Part shown: piece by piece, positions 23,788-28,885 of the stretch
Layout: each line of letters begins with the position of its first letter
How positions within the stretch are numbered: the stretch's first letter is position 1
Virus record (IMG/VR): IMGVR_UViG_3300030099_001377
Span: 1 to 28,885 of that record
Direction: 5' to 3' (one strand)
Origin: a virus
DNA length: 28,885 nucleotides
The notes under the pieces: model-generated
The model's database searches: none
What the model saw: only the letters and a program-made list of their open reading frames with translations
Told to the model about the DNA's origin: nothing
Program-made: the position numbers and the translations under genes

Positions 23788-25019
23788 TATAATCTTAAAT
23801 TAATTCCTACTGAGCTATTATATATTTTAGAATCCCAAAACTTTGTGTACTCAGCTTCTACAAAAAAACCAAGTGTCCTTGAAATTTTCCATCCAAATAT
23901 TAGGCCTGCCTGATAGTCGTCCCACTGCTCAGGCTCTGCGTCTTGTCTCAACCCTCCTAGACCCCAATTGTCTCTATTCAAATATGAGAAATCTTCGTTT
24001 CCTTGAATGTATTTGTGATAAGGTAATATCCAATTTCCATACATATGAATCCAAAAGTTTTTCTTATAGTCGTAAAAGTCAAAGCCTACTACAGGTGCGA
24101 TTTCACCAAACACATCTAGCTCTGCCCATTTTTCTTGATTGAATCTATTCATTAATCTACCAAATACCAAGTCACGAAACTGTACGTCTGTATGAGCAAC
24201 TATTACTCCCTGAGAGTTCACCCAATACCAATCGTATATTTCATTTCCGTAATCATCTATTTGAGTATATCCTATGTCTTGAAACCCATATTGGTATCCT
24301 AGACTGTACCACGGGTTTACCGGGAATCCAAATTCATCTATCTCATTTAACCATATTTCAATCGGGTTATATCCGTAAGGACGCTGATGGGTACGATAAA
24401 TTGCGCCACCCGATATACTAAGCTTTTTACCAATAGGAAGCCGAGCTCTTACTTCTCCTGACATATATTTAAAACCTACATTACCTTGTTCTCTTTGTTC
24501 AAACTTAATTATATGATAATCTCCTGTATGTCTAACAAAGTATCGGGAATTATTAAACTCAACCCCTCTTTCTCTTTCTTTTTCATAATGCAATAGGTAC
24601 TCTAATCCTTTTACTGCTGACGTTGGAGAAGATAGAGCGATGTTATTTTCTTTTCCGTCATAATAATTTTTTGCTTTTATTTCATAGTCAAATCTAGCTA
24701 GCTTACGAAATCCTACTCCAACTCGATAATCAAAAGGATGATATACTGTATTATCTATTACTTGTGGTACATCATAAAGATTGTTGGGATTTGTTCTTAC
24801 AAAATAACTTGGACTTTGTGTTTCAAATGAGTTTCGCATATCTCCTGCTACATACACAGTTCCATACTTAAACAACTCGTCATATACTTTATCAAATATA
24901 TTATCCTTTTTATTTTCTTGCCCCAATGCAACACTAGACACTAATAAGAATGCTACTAATACTAGCAAAAATATTACACCATTGATTGCATACTCTTCTG
25001 TTTTTTCTTTTCTTTTCAT
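23787..25019 (-). CDS. Outer-membrane beta-barrel-like protein, phage-encoded, 410 aa
   Basis: It has a long charged n-region (MKRKEKTEEYAING) and a hydrophobic segment (VIFLLVLVAFLLVSSVALG) with a likely signal peptidase I site before QENKK. The mature part alternates aromatic/hydrophobic residues in beta strands (FDYRVGVGFRKLARFDYEIK) and ends with the strand SVGINLRL, a typical outer-membrane barrel C-terminus although the last residue is Leu rather than Phe. Aromatic girdle residues (Trp, Tyr) are frequent. It would enter the host outer membrane. Roles could be disrupting that membrane at lysis, blocking superinfection, or changing receptor exposure. It sits one nt after the thioredoxin-like gene. 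Barrel call is good; role is inference. Confidence 0.82.
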   Translation of the reverse strand: MKRKEKTEEYAINGVIFLLVLVAFLLVSSVALGQENKKDNIFDKVYDELFKYGTVYVAGDMRNSFETQSPSYFVRTNPNNLYDVPQVIDNTVYHPFDYRVGVGFRKLARFDYEIKAKNYYDGKENNIALSSPTSAVKGLEYLLHYEKERERGVEFNNSRYFVRHTGDYHIIKFEQREQGNVGFKYMSGEVRARLPIGKKLSISGGAIYRTHQRPYGYNPIEIWLNEIDEFGFPVNPWYSLGYQYGFQDIGYTQIDDYGNEIYDWYWVNSQGVIVAHTDVQFRDLVFGRLMNRFNQEKWAELDVFGEIAPVVGFDFYDYKKNFWIHMYGNWILPYHKYIQGNEDFSYLNRDNWGLGGLRQDAEPEQWDDYQAGLIFGWKISRTLGFFVEAEYTKFWDSKIYNSSVGINLRL

Positions 25020-25020
25020 T

Positions 25021-25347
25021 TTAAAATTTGCTTTCTATTATTTCATCAATATACTCTTGTATCTCTTCTAACGCATTTTCAGGTAGTTTTAAGGAGATAT
25101 CACTCTCAATACGTAAAACCACCTCATCGTTATTTAAAAGCAACAGGGTAGGTATATAAACTATCTCATGTTTTGTAAACAAAGCTTGTTCTTTACTTAA
25201 ATAAATAGTCTCTGTATTAGCGTCTTTAATTGCTTTTAATGATATCTCATTATCTTTTAGAAACTCAGCACTAAACTGTATTACAGTTATAGATTGGGAA
25301 TATAATAATTGTGTTGTGAAAAATAATATAAGTGCGAGATATCTCAT
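25021..25347 (-). CDS. Secreted thioredoxin-fold-like protein without CxxC, 108 aa
   Basis: Residues 1-18 are a signal peptide (MRYLALILFFTTQLLYSQS). The rest follows the thioredoxin order: ITVIQFSAEFLKDNEISL aligns with the 'VDFWAEWCGPCKM' strand-helix, with the two Cys replaced by Leu and Asn; then a helix; then the cis-proline strand VYIPTLLLLNNDEVVLRIE (thioredoxin: IPTLLLF.nGe.v.r..G). No Cys is present in the whole protein, so it cannot be a redox enzyme. It may be a periplasmic binding or chaperone-like subunit, perhaps for the adjacent beta-barrel or membrane coiled-coil protein. Its ATG overlaps the upstream stop (ATGA). Confidence 0.8.
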   Translation of the reverse strand: MRYLALILFFTTQLLYSQSITVIQFSAEFLKDNEISLKAIKDANTETIYLSKEQALFTKHEIVYIPTLLLLNNDEVVLRIESDISLKLPENALEEIQEYIDEIIESKF

Positions 25348-25652
25348 TTTTTTCTGCTCATCTCGTAGAGCCTCTCGTCCATCTTTGCTAAAGATTCTTT
25401 AATCTCGTTTACATCTTCCTTTACAGTGGTAACATCTGCATCGATTTTCTCAATGGTCGACCTAATTAATTTATCTTTATAATCGAATTCAATTTTTTGA
25501 ACCTCCGGTTGAGGTAGTTCCATTGCTCTTGCAATGTCTGCTTGTAAGGTAAAATACATTCCAATCAAGGAACTAAACCCAATTGCAGCAGCAATTAATT
25601 CTTTTATACTTAAACTAAATTTACTTTCTGACGTTAACTGTTTTTCTGCCAT
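25344..25652 (-). CDS. Single-span membrane protein with C-terminal coiled coil, 102 aa (spanin/holin-like)
   Basis: One N-terminal hydrophobic segment (IKELIAAAIGFSSLIGMYFT, about 15-36) is followed by a charged coiled coil from about 46 to 100 (KIDADVTTVKEDVNEIKESL). This is the topology of i-spanins and of XhlA-like lysis accessory proteins, which link the inner membrane with the cell wall or outer envelope. Its place directly before a secreted protein and an outer-membrane barrel supports an envelope-spanning complex. The first possible gene start is the ATG at 25652, after an AT-rich leader of about 80 nt from a TATCTTTG octamer. A small overlapping frame (25621-25728) is described separately. 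Confidence 0.8.
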   Translation of the reverse strand: MAEKQLTSESKFSLSIKELIAAAIGFSSLIGMYFTLQADIARAMELPQPEVQKIEFDYKDKLIRSTIEKIDADVTTVKEDVNEIKESLAKMDERLYEMSRKK

Positions 25653-25728
25653 CTCTTTCTGAGGTTTCTACATATTCATAATTTACTTCAATGTCGATTA
25701 GATAAGAGTTAGATTGATAATAATTCAT
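25621..25728 (-). CDS. Possible small leader protein, 35 aa, overlapping the membrane protein start
   Basis: In the leader after the TATCTTTG octamer an ATG at 25728 opens a 35-codon frame ending with TAA at 25621. It begins MNYYQSNSYLIDIEVNYEYV and overlaps the next gene by 32 bp in another frame. The ATG is only 4 nt after the octamer, so a transcript from there would be leaderless for this frame. It could be translated, could act as an upstream frame controlling the lysis operon, or could be chance. No homolog is known to me. Confidence 0.3.
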   Translation of the reverse strand: MNYYQSNSYLIDIEVNYEYVETSERDGRKTVNVRK

Positions 25729-25732
25729 TAGG

Positions 25733-25740
25733 CAAAGATA
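25733..25740 (-). promoter_or_regulatory. Promoter-like TATCTTTG octamer for the lysis block
   Basis: TATCTTTG on the minus strand, 80 nt upstream of the ATG at 25652 and 5 nt after the stop of the 71-residue gene. It matches the Bacteroidota -7 element; no TTG lies at a -33 distance. It is the only octamer with a long leader to its recognised first gene. Confidence 0.5.
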
Positions 25741-25745
25741 AAGAA

Positions 25746-25961
25746 TTATTTTTTTGGAATATCGTCTGTGTCAACACCATAAGCTTCAAGTGCTGCAATC
25801 CATTCTTCTCTGTCGGTATATTCTTCTACATCTGCATATTTAAAATCAGCAACTTGTGTAGGCCCAACTCCTCCAAGAAGTCTAAACTCACCATTTTCTG
25901 TTGCAATCCAATAAGTGAATTCAGAAGGTTTTGATATGCTATATTTTATTGTTGTGCTCAT
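25746..25961 (-). CDS. Small acidic protein downstream of the fibre gene, 71 aa
   Basis: A 71-residue acidic protein (MSTTIKYSISKPSEFTYWIA, later DREEWIAALEAYGVDTDD) with a beta-rich N-terminus and a helical C-terminus. It follows the large BspA-repeat gene by 9 nt and is the last gene before the lysis block. Small genes directly after fibre genes often encode fibre-assembly chaperones or fibre partners, so that is a reasonable but untested role. No motif is recognised. Confidence 0.7.
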   Translation of the reverse strand: MSTTIKYSISKPSEFTYWIATENGEFRLLGGVGPTQVADFKYADVEEYTDREEWIAALEAYGVDTDDIPKK

Positions 25962-25970
25962 AATTATTTA

Positions 25971-28885
25971 TTAAGGTGTGCAATTAGTAAAGTTAGGTTT
26001 TGGGTCTGTCCAAGAAGGAGTATTATCAAATACACCTGTACAGAATTGTACTCCTGTTACATTCCAAGAGCTTAAATCTTGATTGAATGAAGAAGCACCT
26101 TTAAACATATTTATCATATTAAATCCTGAAGATGTGTCCCAACCCGATATATCAATATCGAAGTTAGTTGCATTCTCAAACATCCTATGGAATTGTGATA
26201 CGTGTCCTACGCTCCACGTGCTTATGTCTCCATTAAATGCAGTTGCATCTCTAAACATTCGTGCAATTGTTCCATTTGATACATCCCAATTATTTAAATT
26301 TTGATTGAATACCGTAGCTCCATCAAACATTTCTTGGAATTGATTTCCTGTACTTGTATTCCAACTATTCAGAGGTTGATTAAATGAACTAGCACCTTGA
26401 AACATACGTTGGAACTGTGTAACATTGCTTACATCCCAATTGTCTATTTGACCATTAAAAGCAGTTGCACCATTGAACATATCAGATATACCTTCAAGAC
26501 TCGCAGTATTCCAAGAGTTTAAATTTTGATTAAAAGCAGTATTATCTTCAAACATACCGAACGCATCTTCTAAACTTGAAACATCCCAAGCATCTATGCT
26601 TTGGTTAAATCCCATATCGTAGAACATCTCAGCCATATTCAGAACATTGCCTGTGTTCCAATTATTTAAAGGTTGATTAAATGAAGTAGCTTCTCTAAAC
26701 ATTCGATACATAGTATCTACATTAGATGTGTCCCAATTATTTAAATTTTGATTGAAAGCAGTTGCTTTATAGAACATACGTCCCATTTTAATTGCACTAC
26801 TTGTATCCCAACCACTTATGTCTTGGTTAAATGCTATTGCAAACTCAAACAAGCTAAAAAAGTTATCTACATTAGATACATCCCAATTACCAATATCTTG
26901 ATTGAATATTGAGCAACTATCGAACATATTTGCCATATTAGTAACACTTGACGTGTCCCAATTACTAATGTCACCATTGAACGTATTTCTAAGTTGGAAA
27001 GCATCTTCCATAGTAGTCACTTGTGAAGTATCCCAATTTTGAATTTTACCATAAGGTACAAGGTTAAAGTCACCATTAGGGTCTTGTGCTAGAATATCGT
27101 TAATTGCAGTTTGGAATGTAGCATCTGTTAATGGAGTACCGGGTACAGGGCCTCCATCTATTATAGCACCTAAGTCTAATATTAATTGATTTCTAGCCGA
27201 AACTACATTTGTTAGGTTTGGGTCAAATTGACTGTTACCAAAATTAAAATAGTTAGTTCCTCCTGATGACCAAAAGCTACAATTAGCTGCTCTTGAATAA
27301 TTTCCTAAAGCTGAAAAGTTTACTAATACATCATTATATATAGAAGTGTCTAGTGTAGGGTCACTAGGTAAGGGGTGTGGAGGGAAGTTAGGACCCATTA
27401 ACCCGTTCATTCCACCTACTCCTGTTAAATCCCAATTACTAATATCTTGATTGAATGACGTTGCACCTCTTAACATAAATATCATTTGTGATGAATTACA
27501 ACTACCCACTGCTAATCCTGAAAAATCCCAATTTGTAATATCCCCATTGAATACCGTATTGCCTTCAAACAAAAACGAAAAATTTTTACATTGACTTACA
27601 TCCCAATTATTTAGGTCTCCATTAAACTGAGTCTGCCTAAAGACATTGCTTAAATTATATAACTCACCCGGAAAAGGAGTGGCGTTTCCGATACCCCATC
27701 CATTCAATCCTTGTGGATTTCCTCCGTTGTCAAAACTAGTGCAACCATCAAACAGTGAAGCTAAGTTAAACGCATTATCCATATTCCAAGCAGTGTCTGT
27801 AAACTCCTTATAGTTCCCTGACCTACCTGAATTATAAACCGCTTTACGAGTTACAGTTTTTGTACTACAATCACTATTAAAATTAGTGCAACCTGAAAAC
27901 AACGTAAACATCATACCTAGGTTATCAGTATTCCACTTAGACACATCACCCTGAAAATCCGTATCGTCAAACATTGCCGTCATTCTTTCCATATTAGGCG
28001 TATACCAATTTTCAACGTTTCCATTAAAGGTATCACAGAATCTAAACAGACCCTCAAATCTTACTAAAGTTCTCAAATCCCAATCGTTTAATCTAGCTAT
28101 ATTTTGGTCTTTAGGTAAACCTAAATTAAAACTTCTACTAAAACCCCAATTGATTTGTGGGCTTCGAACTATATTTCCTACTATCATAGGAGTATCAGGG
28201 GCATTTATAGGCCCTAGATTAATACATTCATACCAATATCTTGTCGCATTAAAACCTGCATTTGGAGAGCCACTAGGGACACCAAACACCATATCCCCCC
28301 ACTGTTTTATTTCTATTAATTTAGTAGAGCCTATCGTTTTTGCATTTGTTTGATTAGCGGTAAAACTCCAACCTTCTATTCCTCTTCCATTAGGAGTGAT
28401 AATCACATCATATGTTCCCGGAGTAGCATATACATGCATAGGAACATCTGCAGGAAAATTAACAGGGTTAGTATTGTAAACATCTGTAGTCCCATCTCCC
28501 CAATTAACAGTAATATCTAAATTAAAATTAGGAGTTTCGGTATATGTTATTGGTGCAAATGGTAAACGTATAACGTTGGGTGCATTTATAGGAGAAGGAA
28601 GTCCTTGAGTAAGAGTAGTATCAAATGTTACAATCATATCTAATTCAGGAGTGACTAGTTGAACTGCAGCAGTTTGAGCTACACACTTTCCATTATAAGC
28701 TATGATTCCATAATAGTATGTTGTACCGGGTGTTAATCCTGTGAAGATGGTAGATTGAGGTGTGTTGTTTATAACAGGATAAGAAAAAGGAACTTGAGGA
28801 TTAGAGATTAAGTTAGGACTTGTTCCAAACGCAAACTGACAATACGTTCCATTTGTACCATCTATAGTGAATCCTTTATCATCAA
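25971..28885 (-). CDS. Large fibre/adhesin-like protein with FN3-like, PKD-like and BspA/DUF285 repeats (5' end outside window)
   Basis: The frame stays open from the right edge to TAA at 25971, at least 970 residues. The Met at 28637 is internal: the 82 codons before it encode an FN3-like end (FTGLTPGTTYYYGIIAYNG) in the same frame. Next comes a PKD-like domain (VNWGDGTTDVYN, then HVYATPGTYDVII). Two arrays of 25-residue BspA-type leucine-rich/DUF285 repeats follow (NWDTSSVTNMANMF, FNQDISGWDTS), separated by a linker with a typical capping motif (YGKIQNWDTSQVTTMEDAF). BspA-type repeats bind host or surface partners in bacteria; here they would suit a receptor-binding fibre. No signal peptide is visible, but the N-terminus is outside the window. 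An attached bacterial adhesin gene is less likely given the phage context. Confidence 0.85.
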   Translation of the reverse strand, partial: DDKGFTIDGTNGTYCQFAFGTSPNLISNPQVPFSYPVINNTPQSTIFTGLTPGTTYYYGIIAYNGKCVAQTAAVQLVTPELDMIVTFDTTLTQGLPSPINAPNVIRLPFAPITYTETPNFNLDITVNWGDGTTDVYNTNPVNFPADVPMHVYATPGTYDVIITPNGRGIEGWSFTANQTNAKTIGSTKLIEIKQWGDMVFGVPSGSPNAGFNATRYWYECINLGPINAPDTPMIVGNIVRSPQINWGFSRSFNLGLPKDQNIARLNDWDLRTLVRFEGLFRFCDTFNGNVENWYTPNMERMTAMFDDTDFQGDVSKWNTDNLGMMFTLFSGCTNFNSDCSTKTVTRKAVYNSGRSGNYKEFTDTAWNMDNAFNLASLFDGCTSFDNGGNPQGLNGWGIGNATPFPGELYNLSNVFRQTQFNGDLNNWDVSQCKNFSFLFEGNTVFNGDITNWDFSGLAVGSCNSSQMIFMLRGATSFNQDISNWDLTGVGGMNGLMGPNFPPHPLPSDPTLDTSIYNDVLVNFSALGNYSRAANCSFWSSGGTNYFNFGNSQFDPNLTNVVSARNQLILDLGAIIDGGPVPGTPLTDATFQTAINDILAQDPNGDFNLVPYGKIQNWDTSQVTTMEDAFQLRNTFNGDISNWDTSSVTNMANMFDSCSIFNQDIGNWDVSNVDNFFSLFEFAIAFNQDISGWDTSSAIKMGRMFYKATAFNQNLNNWDTSNVDTMYRMFREATSFNQPLNNWNTGNVLNMAEMFYDMGFNQSIDAWDVSSLEDAFGMFEDNTAFNQNLNSWNTASLEGISDMFNGATAFNGQIDNWDVSNVTQFQRMFQGASSFNQPLNSWNTSTGNQFQEMFDGATVFNQNLNNWDVSNGTIARMFRDATAFNGDISTWSVGHVSQFHRMFENATNFDIDISGWDTSSGFNMINMFKGASSFNQDLSSWNVTGVQFCTGVFDNTPSWTDPKPNFTNCTP
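26010..27060 (-). repeat. BspA/DUF285 repeat array 2, about 14 units of 25 codons
   Basis: The C-terminal array has about 14 copies with consensus W-[DN]-x-S-x-x-x-x-[MF]-x-x-M-F-x-x-A-x-x-F-N-Q. Units start at roughly 75-bp intervals, and short strings such as catcccaattatttaaat recur at DNA level. The copies are similar but not identical. The array begins after a cap segment with YGKIQNWDTS and ends near the C-terminus with a Cys-containing tail (FCTGVFDNTPSW). Confidence 0.85.
27390..28110 (-). repeat. BspA/DUF285 repeat array 1, about 7 degenerate units
   Basis: An upstream array of about 7 more degenerate units (LNDWDLRTLVR, VENWYTPNMER, VSKWNTDNLGM, LNGWGIGNATP, LNNWDVSQCKN, ITNWDFSGLAV, ISNWDLTGVGG). 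It contains insertions of variable length between units, unlike array 2, and lies directly after the PKD-like domain. Confidence 0.7.

Noticed and set aside
25971-28110. Mycoplasma origin, because DUF285 was first described there
   Set aside because: The same repeat type is common in Bacteroidota and other bacteria; promoter, barrel and phage genes point to Bacteroidota, and TGA is used as a stop.
26010-28110. CRISPR array or diversity-generating retroelement suggested by the repeats
   Set aside because: The repeats are in-frame protein repeats of 75 bp without constant/spacer structure, and no reverse transcriptase or template repeat is seen in the window.
1-28885. Use of an alternative genetic code, as in some crAss-like phages
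   Set aside because: TAA, TAG and TGA all end genes at tight gene borders (for example TAG for portal and terminase, TGA in the amidase overlaps), and long frames stay open under the standard code.
1-28885. tRNA genes, integrase, attachment sites or insertion sequences
   Set aside because: No cloverleaf-like sequence, recombinase motif or terminal inverted repeats were seen; gene gaps are under about 100 nt throughout.

Overview
The window reads as the late (structural, packaging and lysis) region of a tailed phage with a podovirus-like gene set, infecting a member of the Bacteroidota, most likely a marine flavobacterium. The evidence is as follows. All 27 supported genes plus two edge fragments lie on the minus strand. 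The DNA is AT-rich. The promoter-like octamer TATCTTTG fits the Bacteroidota -7 consensus TAnnTTTG and sits upstream of five gene groups. Starts are preceded by AT-rich AATTAATT-type leaders rather than Shine-Dalgarno sites. The fibre-like protein carries PKD and BspA/DUF285-type repeats. The order terminase, portal, scaffold, major capsid, neck/ring proteins, giant tail 'stabilization'-like protein, internal virion proteins resembles crAss-like phages (Crassvirales) and Cellulophaga podoviruses. I cannot place it in a family without a search. TAA, TAG and TGA all end genes, so the standard code applies.

In the direction of transcription (high to low coordinates) the layout has these blocks. 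(1) 28885-25746: a very large fibre/adhesin-like protein with FN3-like, PKD-like and two BspA-type repeat arrays, 5' end outside the window, and a small downstream partner. (2) 25740-22860: a tightly coupled lysis/envelope cassette holding a membrane coiled-coil protein, a secreted thioredoxin-like protein without the cysteine pair, an outer-membrane beta-barrel-like protein, a 40-residue basic protein, a T7-lysozyme-type amidase and a holin. (3) 22859-16476: small proteins, a protein with two GroES-like halves, a putative small terminase, the large terminase and the portal. (4) 16448-13018: scaffold-like protein, major capsid protein, a hairpin, an unknown 249-residue protein, then a strong intrinsic terminator. 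(5) 12957-3549: two neck/ring proteins, a 1988-residue tail protein with C-terminal 134-residue repeats, and two more virion proteins. (6) 3541-1: a cupin-like protein and three putative internal/ejected virion proteins, the last cut by the window edge.

TATCTTTG octamers precede blocks 2, 3, 4, 5 and 6, and four of the five lack a recognisable -33 TTG element. This suggests one shared late promoter class that switches on each block. The most interesting points are this promoter set, the tandem GroES-like protein next to the capsid and packaging genes, the envelope-directed lysis cassette, and the modular repeats in the two giant virion proteins.
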